A stretch of DNA of 64,000 nucleotides from Micromonospora sp. M71_S20 (lineage in GTDB: Bacteria > Actinomycetota > Actinomycetes > Mycobacteriales > Micromonosporaceae): assembly GCF_003664255.1 (NCBI RefSeq), contig NZ_RCCV01000001.1, positions 248,001 through 312,000 of the forward strand, read 5' to 3'. Numbering within the stretch: position 1 is the first letter of the stretch; each line of letters starts with the position of its first letter. Below are positions 1-8,021 of this stretch, piece after piece. The position numbers and the translations under genes are program-made. The notes beneath the pieces were generated by a model. It had not been told where the DNA came from. It saw only the letters and a program-made list of their open reading frames with translations, and did no database searches.

Positions 1-171
1 GCCGAGCCAGGACCAGGCGAAGCCGGACTGGCCCTGCCGCTCGCTCCAGGGCGCGAAGTGGTCCGAGGACATGGCGGCGTCGAAACCGGCCCGCTCGGCG
101 TGGATCACCGCCTCCAGCAGGGCGCGGGGATGGATCTGCTCGTGGGACGCGTGGAAGCCGAACACCGTCAT
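1..171 (-). CDS. LLM-class F420-dependent oxidoreductase, N-terminal fragment
   Basis: The minus strand starts with ATG at 171 and stays open through base 1, giving the first 57 residues of a longer protein. The fragment begins MTVFGFHASHEQIHP and contains an SSDHFAPW segment, as in luciferase-like F420-dependent oxidoreductases of the glucose-6-phosphate dehydrogenase-like subgroup. Those enzymes fold as TIM barrels and pass hydride between a substrate and coenzyme F420; the substrate cannot be told from this part. The rest lies outside the window, so neither length nor active-site residues can be checked. It is transcribed in the same direction as the dehydrogenase gene beginning at 1639, whose stop lies 55 bases upstream. 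Confidence 0.8.
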   Translation of the reverse strand, partial: MTVFGFHASHEQIHPRALLEAVIHAERAGFDAAMSSDHFAPWSERQGQSGFAWSWLG

Positions 172-226
172 GACGTCACTCCGTACCCATGACGGCGTCC
201 GGCTACGCCGACGAAGCCGGACGGGG

Positions 227-1639
227 CTACTCCGCGTGCGCCCCGGCGCCGGCCGAGGCGGCCCCCTCACCCACCCAGACGGTCTTGGTGTTGCAGAACT
301 CCCGCATGCCGAGCGCGGAGAGCTCGCGGCCGTAGCCGGAGTTCTTCACCCCGCCGAAGGGCAGTTCGGGATAGGACGTGGTCATCCCGTTGAGGAAGAC
401 GTTCCCGGCGTCCAGATCGGTGGCGAAGCGCTCCTGCTCCTGCGGGTCGCGGGTCCAGGCGTTGGAACCCAGGCCGAAGGAGGTGCCGTTGGCCACCTCG
501 ATCGCCTCGTCGTACGACGACACCCGGTAGAGGCCCGCGACGGGCCCGAAGACCTCCTCGGACCACATCCGCATCTCCGGCCTCAGGTCGGTGACCACGG
601 TCGGCGGGTAGAACCAGCCCGGGCCGGCGGGCGGCTCGCCGCCGCAGAGCACGGTGGCGCCCTTGTCGACCGCGTCCCGCACCTGCGCGTGGATCTCGTC
701 GCGCCCACCCTCGCTGGCCAGCGGGCCGACGTCGGTGTCGGGGTCCATCGGGTCGCCGACCCGCAGGGCCGACATGTTCGCGGCGAACCTCTCGGCGAAG
801 GCGTCGAAGACGTCGGCGTGCACGATGAACCGCTTGGCGGCGATGCAGGACTGGCCGTTGTTCTGGCAGCGGGCGGTGGTCGCGACCTCGGCGGCCCGGT
901 CCAGGTCCGCCGAGGGCATCACCACGAACGGGTCGCTGCCACCGAGCTCCAGCACGGTCTTCTTCAGCTCCCGGCCGGCGATCTGGGCGATCGACCGGCC
1001 GGCGCCCTCACTGCCCGTCAGCGTCGCCGCGCGCACCCGCGGGTCGCTGAGCACCCGGTCGACCTCGGCCGAGCCGACCAGCAGGGTGGTGAACGCCCCC
1101 TCCGGGAAGCCGGCGCGGCGGAACAGGTCCTCCAGCAGCAGCGCGGTCTGCGGCACGTTGGAGGCGTGCTTGAGCAGGCCGGTGTTGCCGGCCATCAGGG
1201 CCGGCGCGGCGAAGCGCAGCACCTGCCACAGCGGGAAGTTCCAGGGCATCACCGCGAGCACCGGCCCGATCGGCTGGTAGCGGACGAAGGCCCGGACGGC
1301 CTTGACCGCCCCCGCGTCGGCGGGCTCGTCGGCGAGGAAGTCGGCCGCCTTCGCCGCGTAGAAGCGGCAGGCGCTGGCGCACTTGGTGACCTCGGCCTTG
1401 GCCGACGCGTACGTCTTGCCCATCTCGGTGGTCATCAGCCGGGCGATCTCGTCGCGCTCGGCCTCCAGCAGGTCGGCCGCCGCGTTCAGCCAGCGCCCGC
1501 GCTGCTCGACCGTGGTGCCGCGCAGCTGTCTGTATGCCAGGTCGGTCCGCTCGATCGCGGCGTCGATCTGCTCCGGCGACATCGGGTCGTAGGTCTTGAG
1601 CGTCTGTCCGGTGGCGGGATTGGTGGTCGCGATGGGCAT
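227..1639 (-). CDS. gabD: NADP-dependent succinate-semialdehyde dehydrogenase family protein
   Basis: A 470-residue aldehyde dehydrogenase. Family enzymes oxidise succinate semialdehyde to succinate with NAD(P)+, the last step of GABA breakdown. The catalytic pair is visible: Glu231 in LELGGSDPF and Cys265 in NNGQSCIAAKR. The MPWNFPLWQ cofactor-site segment is near residue 131, and the C-terminal half has the usual EEVFGPV and PFGGVKNSGYG motifs. Length matches the family. The ATG at 1639 follows an AGGAG ribosome site at about 7 bases. The substrate call rests on overall resemblance to GabD-type enzymes; another short-chain semialdehyde is possible. Confidence 0.85.
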   Translation of the reverse strand: MPIATTNPATGQTLKTYDPMSPEQIDAAIERTDLAYRQLRGTTVEQRGRWLNAAADLLEAERDEIARLMTTEMGKTYASAKAEVTKCASACRFYAAKAADFLADEPADAGAVKAVRAFVRYQPIGPVLAVMPWNFPLWQVLRFAAPALMAGNTGLLKHASNVPQTALLLEDLFRRAGFPEGAFTTLLVGSAEVDRVLSDPRVRAATLTGSEGAGRSIAQIAGRELKKTVLELGGSDPFVVMPSADLDRAAEVATTARCQNNGQSCIAAKRFIVHADVFDAFAERFAANMSALRVGDPMDPDTDVGPLASEGGRDEIHAQVRDAVDKGATVLCGGEPPAGPGWFYPPTVVTDLRPEMRMWSEEVFGPVAGLYRVSSYDEAIEVANGTSFGLGSNAWTRDPQEQERFATDLDAGNVFLNGMTTSYPELPFGGVKNSGYGRELSALGMREFCNTKTVWVGEGAASAGAGAHAE

Positions 1640-1651
1640 CTCGTACTCCTG

Positions 1652-1915
1652 TCACTCGAAGAGTGAGTGGCGGGCGCCCGGCTCCTCCCGGCGGCGGGCG
1701 GCGCGGCGGCGCTGGATGATTACCAGGTCGACCACGGCGACCACCGCGAAGACCACGCAGAGGACACCCAGCCACACCAGGTCGGCATTGAACGCCAGCA
1801 CCGCGAAGACGGTCATGGTCACCAGCCCGAACCCGGCCAGCAGGAGCCGCATGTTGAGCGCGCTGTAGGCGTGGCCGACCGTGCCACGGGCACGCCGGGG
1901 CTGCGATCTCGTCAT
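1652..1915 (-). CDS. Small two-helix membrane protein (DUF6343-like)
   Basis: An 87-residue protein with a basic N-terminus, two hydrophobic segments (about residues 22-42 and 46-66) separated by a short loop, and an RRRAARRR cytoplasmic-type tail. The N-terminal GTVGHAYSALNMRLLLAGFG stretch resembles the small actinobacterial DUF6343 family; this is recalled, not searched. No catalytic residues are apparent. It ends 12 bases before the gabD start on the same strand, so the two may be cotranscribed. Function unknown. Confidence 0.65.
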   Translation of the reverse strand: MTRSQPRRARGTVGHAYSALNMRLLLAGFGLVTMTVFAVLAFNADLVWLGVLCVVFAVVAVVDLVIIQRRRAARRREEPGARHSLFE

Positions 1916-1943
1916 TGCACCGACCTACCCCCGATCGACCCGC

Positions 1944-2801
1944 TTAACCCGCCCCGGCCGGTCGGCTCCCGCGGGCGCCCTCGTCGGTGCGCCAGGCGCC
2001 CCTGGCCGCCGCGTCGGCGGCGTACGCCGTGAAGTCCTTCGGCGCCCGCCCCGTGACCTGCCGGACGGTGTCGGTCGGCTCGGCGTCGCCGAGCTCCCGC
2101 AGGGCGGCGAAGGCGCGGATCTCCGCCTCGATCTGCGCGGGCGGGAGGCCCAGCGGGGCCATCGCGGCCCGGTAGTCCTCGGCGGCGCCCAGGTGGCGGA
2201 CCGGGCGCCCGGCGGCCCGGGCGACGATGTCGACCGCCTCGCCGAAGGAGAGGGCGCGGGGCCCGGTGATCTCGTGGACCCGGCCGTGGTGGCCCTCGCC
2301 GGTGAGCGCCGCCACGGCCACCGCCGCGATGTCGTCGGCGTCGACGAATCCCTGGCGGGCGTCCCCCACCGGCACGGCCACGGTGCCGGCGAGCACGGCG
2401 TCGCGGAAGACGCCCTCGTCGAAGTTCTGGTCGAACCAGTCCGGCCGGAGGATCGTCCACTCGACGCCGCAGTCGCGCACCAACTTCTCGGCGGCCAGCA
2501 GCCGCCCGTCACGCATCGCCTCGATCGCCCGGCTGGACAGCAGGACGACGCGTCGCACGCCACTCTCCACGGCGAGCCGGACGAACGCCGGGTCGACCGG
2601 CACGTCGTGCGGGGCCATCAGGTAGAGGCGGGAGGCGCCGGCCACGGTCGGCTCCCAGGTCGCCGGCAGGGCCCAGTCGAAGCGGACGGCGCCCCGGCGC
2701 GACGCGGCCCGGACGGGCAGGCCGGCGTCCGACAGCCGGCGCGCCACCCGCCGGCCGGTCGAGCCGGTGGCGCCGAGCACGAGGATGTCGTCTGCACTCA
2801 T
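1944..2801 (-). CDS. NAD(P)-binding NmrA-like oxidoreductase/regulator
   Basis: A 285-residue Rossmann protein of the atypical short-chain dehydrogenase (NmrA/NAD(P)H-binding) family. The N-terminus reads MSADDILVLGATGSTGRR, with the GxxGxxG nucleotide-binding loop at residues 10-16. There is no classical YxxxK catalytic pair, typical of NmrA-like proteins that sense or use NAD(P)H. The ATG at 2801 is chosen over an upstream in-frame start because it places the first beta strand at the usual position; the upstream extension is low-complexity. The substrate cannot be read from sequence. Confidence 0.75.
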   Translation of the reverse strand: MSADDILVLGATGSTGRRVARRLSDAGLPVRAASRRGAVRFDWALPATWEPTVAGASRLYLMAPHDVPVDPAFVRLAVESGVRRVVLLSSRAIEAMRDGRLLAAEKLVRDCGVEWTILRPDWFDQNFDEGVFRDAVLAGTVAVPVGDARQGFVDADDIAAVAVAALTGEGHHGRVHEITGPRALSFGEAVDIVARAAGRPVRHLGAAEDYRAAMAPLGLPPAQIEAEIRAFAALRELGDAEPTDTVRQVTGRAPKDFTAYAADAAARGAWRTDEGARGSRPAGAG

Positions 2802-2992
2802 GGGCCCAGTCGACCACCGACCTCCGACAGTTTCCGCGGCGCGTGAACCGGTCGACCGCCACCCGCCGGCGGCCCCCGTGGGTGGGCTGCCGTCAGCCCT
2901 GCCGGTGGGCCGCGTCACCCCGCTGGTGGGGTGCGTTACACAGGCGGCCGGTGAGCCGGTCGAACCGGCTCCGACCGGAGAGGATGGCCGGT

Positions 2993-3604
2993 ATGACGAT
3001 GACCCACGCGCTGCCGGTGACCGTCGCCGTCGCCCGGCGCACCGACCCCGCCCGGACCAGCGAGATGGTGGCCTGGATGCGGGCCGGCACGGCGCTGGCC
3101 GAGGCGTTCCCGGGGTTCCTCGGGTCCGGCTGGGTACGCAGCGCGCCCGGCTCCGGGGAGTGGCACATCATCTACCGCTTCGCCGACCACGACACGCTGC
3201 GCCGCTGGGAGGAGTCCCCGCAGCGGCACTGGTGGCTCTCCTCCGCGCAGGGCATCGTCGAGCACACCCGGGTCGAGCGGCGTACCGGCGTCGAGGGCTG
3301 GTTCGACCCGCCGCGGGAGCACGCGGCGCAGACCGTGCCGGTCAGCGCCGAGCCGACCGTCCCGCCGCCCTCCCCACCGCGCTGGAAGCAGGCGGTGACC
3401 ATCTGGCTGGCGTTCTTTCCGCTCAGCCTGACCGCGACGCTGCTCACCAGCCGGTTCCTCCCGGACGTGCCGCTGGCCGCCCGGGTGCTGATGATGACCC
3501 TCACGCTGACCCCGCTGATGACCTACCTGGTGCTGCCCCGGATCACCCGGACCCTGCACTGGTGGCTGCACGGCCAGCCCGCGCCCTGGCGCCTCGCGCG
3601 CTGA
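2993..3604 (+). CDS. Antibiotic biosynthesis monooxygenase-domain protein with two C-terminal membrane helices
   Basis: A 203-residue protein. The first ~100 residues form an ABM-type ferredoxin-like domain (RTDPARTSEMVAWMRAG, PGFLGSGWVRS, a WHIIYRF strand and RRWEESPQR). The C-terminus has two hydrophobic helices at about residues 138-158 and 163-183 separated by a short loop. Membrane-anchored ABM proteins of this layout are common in actinomycetes, and their substrate is generally unknown. The ATG at 2993 lies 9 bases after GGAGAGG; ATG codons at 2984 and 2999 are in frame but less well placed. Confidence 0.75.
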   Translation: MTMTHALPVTVAVARRTDPARTSEMVAWMRAGTALAEAFPGFLGSGWVRSAPGSGEWHIIYRFADHDTLRRWEESPQRHWWLSSAQGIVEHTRVERRTGVEGWFDPPREHAAQTVPVSAEPTVPPPSPPRWKQAVTIWLAFFPLSLTATLLTSRFLPDVPLAARVLMMTLTLTPLMTYLVLPRITRTLHWWLHGQPAPWRLAR

Positions 3605-3840
3605 CCGCCGCCTGCCGCGCTGATCCCGGCCGGCGCGCCGACCGCCGTCTGGCACGCCGAGCGCGCTCTGACACACTGATCCCACCCGACACGCCGTTTG
3701 CCGTCTGGCGCGCGATCCGCGCCTAGCACGCGGAGTCGCGGCGGACCAGCCCTCTGCCGCATAGTCGACAGCGGCGGGTTGCCCCACCGGGCCCGCGCTT
3801 AGAGTTACCGCGCTGTCGGCTCTCCGCTGCGGGACTGGGG
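3605..3840. repeat. Intergenic stretch with a diverged 56-bp tandem duplication
   Basis: Two copies of a unit that opens with CTGATCCC (3620 and 3676) and carries GCCGTCTGGC about 23 bases further on occur with a 56-base period. The copies are imperfect, so this is probably an old duplication. A TAGAGT box at 3800-3805 could serve as the -10 element of the lipoprotein gene that follows. Confidence 0.4.
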
Positions 3841-4698
3841 ATGGTAATGCCTCGACGTTGGGTCACCGTGGCCGCCTGCCTGCTGGCGCTGGTCGCGCTC
3901 GCCTGCGAGGGCGGCGGGGAGCCCGGCTCCCGCCCGCCACGGGAGACGCCGTCGCCCGGCTCGCCCGGTGGCATCGCAGCCCTCGGCGACTCGATCAGCA
4001 CCGGCTTCGGCTCCTGCCTGGTGCTCGTCTCGTGCCAGCGCAACTCCTGGTCCACGGGGGACGGGCTGCGCGTCGACAGCCTCTACCGCCGGCTGCTCGA
4101 CCGGAACCCGGCGATCCGGGGCAAGGTCCACAACCACGCCAGCCCCGGCGCCCGCGCGGCGTCGCTGGAGGGGCAGGCCCAGCGGGCGGTACGCGACCGC
4201 GTCGACCACGTCACCGTGCTGATCGGCGCCAACGACGTCTGCCGGGGCGGCATCGAGGCGATGACCCCGGTGAGGCAGTTCCGCGCCGAGGTCGACCGCG
4301 GCCTGCGGGTGCTGCGGCAGGGCCGGCCGAAGGCCCGGGTGCTGGTGGTGAGCGTGCCGAACCTGCACCGGCTCTGGGAGGTCGGGCACACCGACGCACG
4401 GGCGGTGCGGGCCTGGAAGCGGGGCGTCTGCCCGGCGCTGCTGGCCAACCCCACCTCGACGGATCCGCTCGACCGGGCCCGCCGGGCGGCCGTCCGGGAG
4501 CGGATCGCCGACTACAACGCCCAGCTCGCCGCCGCCTGCAAGGCGTACGGCTCACGCTGCCGATACGACGGCGGGGCGGTGCACCGGGTGCGATTCGACC
4601 TGGAGCTGGTCAACCCGCTGGACTGGTTCCACCCCAACGCCGCGGGGCAGGACCGGCTGGCCGACGTGGCGTGGCGCGCCTCCGGCCTCGGCTCCTGA
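3841..4698 (+). CDS. SGNH/GDSL-family hydrolase, lipoprotein
   Basis: A 285-residue secreted hydrolase. A short basic start and hydrophobic helix end in the lipobox LVALAC, with Cys22 as the predicted lipidated residue, followed by a Gly/Pro/Ser-rich linker. The SGNH blocks are visible: block I ALGDSISTG with Ser51, a GAND block III with its Asn, and block V DWFHP with Asp261 and His264 completing the triad. Cysteines in the early part may form disulfides outside the cell. Family members are esterases, lipases or glycan deacetylases, and specificity is not readable. ATG 3847 is an alternative start with better spacing. Confidence 0.85.
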   Translation: MVMPRRWVTVAACLLALVALACEGGGEPGSRPPRETPSPGSPGGIAALGDSISTGFGSCLVLVSCQRNSWSTGDGLRVDSLYRRLLDRNPAIRGKVHNHASPGARAASLEGQAQRAVRDRVDHVTVLIGANDVCRGGIEAMTPVRQFRAEVDRGLRVLRQGRPKARVLVVSVPNLHRLWEVGHTDARAVRAWKRGVCPALLANPTSTDPLDRARRAAVRERIADYNAQLAAACKAYGSRCRYDGGAVHRVRFDLELVNPLDWFHPNAAGQDRLADVAWRASGLGS

Positions 4699-4762
4699 CC
4701 CGCCGACCGACCGCACCGGCCCACCTGGACCGGGCGGCGGGATCGACGTACGGTGGCCCGCC

Positions 4763-5521
4763 TCAGGGCCGGCGGGGCTCGGGGACGGTCGGTCCGCCGC
4801 ACTGGCGGTAGAGGGCGTGGGAGCGCGCGGCGAGATCCTTGGTGGCCGACGAGTTGGCCCAGGTGCCGAGGACGATCGCCGCGCCGGGCACCACCTTGGC
4901 GAAGACCCGCTTCGCCGCGCGCACCCCGGCCATCTGGGCCAGTCGCACGCCGAGGCGCAGCATGACCTTGCCGAGCGGGTTCTGCCCGCCGCTGCCGAAG
5001 AGGGCCCCGGCGCGCTCCCGGCCGGCGGCCACCCCGAGCGCGAGCCGGGCGCTCTCGGCGACCTTGTGCACCTTCTGCAGCACCAGCAGGTCGGTGGCCC
5101 GGTCGCCGTGCAGCGGGTCGACGCCGTACGCGGCGGCGACGTGCAGCACCATCCGGGCCTGGGTCCAGGCCAGCACGCCCACGTCGATCACGGCGCCGGG
5201 CAGCCCGGCGGCGCCCGACACCGCCCCGGAGAGCCGGGCGTGGTTGACGAACTTGCGTACCGCCTGCTCCGCCAGGGCCTCGGCGGAGATGCCGGGCTGC
5301 TCTGCCCGGGCCCGCGCGGCCCACTGTGCCGCCTCCGGCCCCATTCGGCGTACGGCCTCCAGGGCGAGGTGCTCCGGGGCGTACTGCGGGTCCTCCCGCA
5401 TCCGGTCCCAGAGCTTCAGCGGCGGCGCCTCGGTGGCCTCCTGCGTCGGTGCCGGAACCACGGCCGGCGGCTGCGGTCCTCCGGCGACGTGCTGGTCGTC
5501 GGCGGGCGCGGAATCGGTCAC
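4763..5521 (-). CDS. EcsC-like protein
   Basis: A 252-residue protein with a Pro/Ala-rich N-terminus and an EcsC-like core: a long amphipathic region, an AGLPGAVIDVGVLAWTQARMV segment and a second glycine-rich helix (KVVPGAAIVLGTWANSS). EcsC proteins are membrane-associated; their biochemical role is poorly defined. The GTG at 5521 lies 7 bases after GGGAGA. It sits 39 bases downstream of a 47-codon gene on the same strand, probably in one transcript. It converges with the SGNH lipoprotein gene with about 64 bases between them. Confidence 0.75.
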   Translation of the reverse strand: MTDSAPADDQHVAGGPQPPAVVPAPTQEATEAPPLKLWDRMREDPQYAPEHLALEAVRRMGPEAAQWAARARAEQPGISAEALAEQAVRKFVNHARLSGAVSGAAGLPGAVIDVGVLAWTQARMVLHVAAAYGVDPLHGDRATDLLVLQKVHKVAESARLALGVAAGRERAGALFGSGGQNPLGKVMLRLGVRLAQMAGVRAAKRVFAKVVPGAAIVLGTWANSSATKDLAARSHALYRQCGGPTVPEPRRP

Positions 5522-5560
5522 AGGGGTCTCCCGGGGGTCGGAGAGGTCGGCGGTGACGGG

Positions 5561-5704
5561 TCAGCGGCGGTTCTGGAACTTGGCCGCGAGGCCCTTCAAC
5601 TTCTGCTGGGTGCCGGGCTTGTTCAGCTCGCGTCGGCCGCGATCGACCATCTGCTGGCCCTTGGGCGAGCGCAGGAAGGCGCTGATCCGCTGCATCAGTG
5701 ACAT
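5561..5704 (-). CDS. Small basic hypothetical protein
   Basis: A 47-residue protein beginning MSLMQRISAFLRSPKGQQMV and ending in a basic tail. It is strongly supported by a GGAGG ribosome site 6 bases before ATG 5704, preferred over an upstream in-frame start that lacks one. No domain recognised; the repeated lysines and arginines might bind nucleic acid or membrane, but that is speculation. It precedes the EcsC-like gene in the same direction, and similar short ORFs often accompany such genes. Confidence 0.6.
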   Translation of the reverse strand: MSLMQRISAFLRSPKGQQMVDRGRRELNKPGTQQKLKGLAAKFQNRR

Positions 5705-5732
5705 GTCGTCCTCCAGTCGGTGGTGCCTGCTC

Positions 5733-5760
5733 CATGTGTACCTCGGAGTGACAACACATG
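5733..5760. promoter_or_regulatory. Inverted repeat upstream of the small gene/EcsC operon
   Basis: CATGTGT (5733-5739) and ACACATG (5754-5760) form a perfect 7-bp dyad with a 14-base spacer, 29 bases upstream of ATG 5704. On the minus strand a TTGTCA hexamer overlaps it. The placement suits an operator; the regulator is unknown. Confidence 0.35.
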
Positions 5761-5807
5761 TACCCCGGATGCCCGAACCGCAACCGTCCACTGTGGCTGG
5801 TGCAAGC

Positions 5808-6644
5808 CTACTGCCCGGCCTCCAGGCACGCGGCGACGACCTTGGTGGCGCGCCACTCGTGCTTGGCGTAGTGCTCCGGGTAGGCGGAGATCTGCACCGC
5901 CTGGGCGGCGTCGGTGAGCCGCATCTGTTGCCAGCCCGGCACCTGGGCCAGCGCCGAGAGGAACTGCCGGGTGGCGAACTCCGGGTCCATCAGCTCACCG
6001 ACCTCGCCCCAGCCGCTGCTGGAACGCTGCTGGAACAGCCCGACCGAGTCGTGGTCCCATCCGATGCCCTGGTGCGGGTACTCGCGGGACTCGGGAAGCA
6101 CCCCGCTGGCGACGTTGTAGAGGTTGCTCTCCTGCATCGCGGTGGCGACCGCGATCACCAGCGCCCGCCGGGGCATCCCCATCTCGCGCCCGGTCCGCAC
6201 GATCTCCTCGGCGTTCTCCATCTGGGCGTTGTCGAGCCCGACGACCGGGGCGGGGTCGACCGGCTTGCGGGTGGTCTTCTTCGGCGCCGGGGTGGTGGTG
6301 TCCGGGTCGGCGGCGCGGGTCGGGCTGGCGGAGGCGGCGACGCGCTCCACCCTGCGGGAGGCCGGGTCCGGCTCGGCGCGCTCGGTGAGCGCGGGGGGAG
6401 CGGCGGCGGGGGCCGGGTCGGCGGAGTCGTCGCGCGCGCCCTGGGCGACGGCGGTCAGCCCGAGGCAGCACAGCACGCCGGTGGCGAGGGCGATCCGGGC
6501 CCGGGCCGGCCCGCGCGTCAGCAGGCGGGCGTACGCCCCGGCGGCGCGGAGGACGATTGACCGAACGTACGAGGGGGTATCGTTCGAACGGTCAACCGGG
6601 TCACCGGGGGCGGTCTGGTCATCGAGGGTGGGGTCGTCACGCAT
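5808..6644 (-). CDS. Secreted or membrane-anchored lysozyme-fold-like protein
   Basis: A 278-residue protein. An N-terminal cytoplasmic stretch is followed by a hydrophobic helix at about residues 48-68, a Pro/Thr/Ala-rich linker, and a C-terminal domain of about 140 residues. That domain (NAEEIVRTGREMGMPRRALVIAVATAMQESNLYN, then SVGLFQQR) resembles the lysozyme-like domain found beside peptidoglycan peptidases in actinomycete wall proteins. The AMQES glutamate is the likely catalytic-type residue. The role is probably in wall remodelling, by analogy only. A TAGCCT box ends 6 bases before ATG 6644, so the transcript is probably leaderless. Confidence 0.65.
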   Translation of the reverse strand: MRDDPTLDDQTAPGDPVDRSNDTPSYVRSIVLRAAGAYARLLTRGPARARIALATGVLCCLGLTAVAQGARDDSADPAPAAAPPALTERAEPDPASRRVERVAASASPTRAADPDTTTPAPKKTTRKPVDPAPVVGLDNAQMENAEEIVRTGREMGMPRRALVIAVATAMQESNLYNVASGVLPESREYPHQGIGWDHDSVGLFQQRSSSGWGEVGELMDPEFATRQFLSALAQVPGWQQMRLTDAAQAVQISAYPEHYAKHEWRATKVVAACLEAGQ

Positions 6645-7063
6645 CAGCCGAGGCTAGGCAGGCCCACCCGCCGATCACCCGGGGTGATCTCGTGGCTTTC
6701 CTCACGATATGGGCTGGGCCGGGTGGACGCCCCCGTCGCCCCGGACAGCCCGGGGGACGGACCTCGCGGACCGGTCAGACCTCCGGGTCGCCCCCGGCCC
6801 GCCCCTGCGCGGCCGGAACGCGGACAAAACCCCGACGTCCAGCCCATGATCCCCAAACTCCCCCGTTCGACCGATAGCCTGATCGTCCCGACGGTCATCG
6901 TTCGCCGCCCGACGGCGGGCTTGCGGGCATACGCCCGATTACTGGTCAGGTGACGACCCGCGGCGGGGCGCGGCGAGGAATGCACGAGGATGGCGGGTAC
7001 GTTTCCCCGAACCGGGTGCCGTCGCGCGGCGACCCGTACGCACGACCAGGGAGGTCCGCACCG
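6645..7063. other. Divergent intergenic region, 419 bp
   Basis: It separates the minus-strand wall-protein gene from the PAC2 gene. It holds the leaderless promoter box for the former (TAGCCT, 6651-6656, minus strand). A second TAGCCT at 6875-6880 on the plus strand could serve the PAC2 gene, although no convincing -35 element is seen. No structured RNA or repeat was recognised. Confidence 0.4.
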
Positions 7064-7984
7064 GTGCTCGACCCACACGAGCTCTACGAGCTCACCGACG
7101 ATCTGCCCGACCTCGGTCAGCCGGTGCTGATCCAGACCCTCACCGGCTTCGTCGACGCCGGCAGCGCCACCCGACTGGCCAGGGAGCAGCTGCTCACCTC
7201 CCTGGACGCCCGCCCGATCGCCCGGTTCGACGTCGACCAGCTCTTCGACTACCGCTCGCGCCGCCCGGTGATGACCTTCGTCGAGGACCACTGGGAGTCG
7301 TACGACGCCCCGGCGCTGGAGCTGCACCTGCTCCGCGACGACGACGAGACCCCCTTCCTGCTGCTCACCGGCCCGGAGCCGGACCTGCAGTGGGAGCGCT
7401 TCGTGGCCGCGGTGGCGGGGATCTCCGCGCGACTGGACGTCCGGCTCACCGTCGGGCTCAACTCGATCCCGATGGCCGTGCCGCACACCCGGCCCGCCGG
7501 GGTGACCGCACACGCCACCCGCCGCGAGCTGATCGCCGGCTACGAGCCGTGGTTGCAGCGGGTGCAGGTGCCGGGCAGCGTCGGCCACCTGCTGGAGTAC
7601 CGCCTGGGCGAGCTGGGCCGCGACGCCCTCGGCTTCGCCGCCCACGTGCCGCACTACGTGGCGCAGACGGAGTACCCGGCCGCCGCCGAGGTGCTGCTCG
7701 CCTCCGTGTCCCGCAGCACCGGGCTGTTGCTGCCCCGCGACGGGCTGCGTTCGGCGGCCGAGGTGGTCCGCGTGGAGATCGACCGGCAGGTCGCCCAGAC
7801 CGACGACGCCGCCCAGCTGGTGCAGGCCCTGGAGGAGCAGTACGACGCGTTCGCGCGCGGCCGGGGCGAGAAGAACCTGCTGGCCGCCGAGGCCGGGCCG
7901 CTGCCCACCGCCGACGAGCTGGGCGCCGAACTGGAGCGGTTTCTGGCCGAGCAGACCCGCCCGGGCGACACCCCGGGCAGCTGA
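7064..7984 (+). CDS. PAC2 family protein
   Basis: A 306-residue protein of the proteasome-assembly-chaperone-2-like family that is conserved in actinobacteria. It starts VLDPHELYELTDDLPDLGQPVLIQTLTGF and carries the family's DVDQLFDYRSRRP segment and TGPEPDLQWERF strand. A helical C-terminal extension (QLVQALEEQYDAFARGRGEKNL) follows. GTG 7064 is preferred over starts 38 and 28 codons upstream because GGGAGGT lies 8 bases before it and homologues begin at this point. The bacterial role is unclear. Whether it acts with the proteasome is not shown here; no proteasome genes are in this window. Confidence 0.8.
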   Translation: MLDPHELYELTDDLPDLGQPVLIQTLTGFVDAGSATRLAREQLLTSLDARPIARFDVDQLFDYRSRRPVMTFVEDHWESYDAPALELHLLRDDDETPFLLLTGPEPDLQWERFVAAVAGISARLDVRLTVGLNSIPMAVPHTRPAGVTAHATRRELIAGYEPWLQRVQVPGSVGHLLEYRLGELGRDALGFAAHVPHYVAQTEYPAAAEVLLASVSRSTGLLLPRDGLRSAAEVVRVEIDRQVAQTDDAAQLVQALEEQYDAFARGRGEKNLLAAEAGPLPTADELGAELERFLAEQTRPGDTPGS

Positions 7985-8021
7985 ACCGGCGACGCGCGCG
8001 GGGATGGGGCAGGCTGGTCAC

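Noticed and set aside
6558..6600. TTGACCG/CGGTCAA inverted repeat
   Set aside because: It lies inside the N-terminal coding part of the 5808-6644 gene, is only 7 bp per arm, and is downstream of the leaderless promoter.
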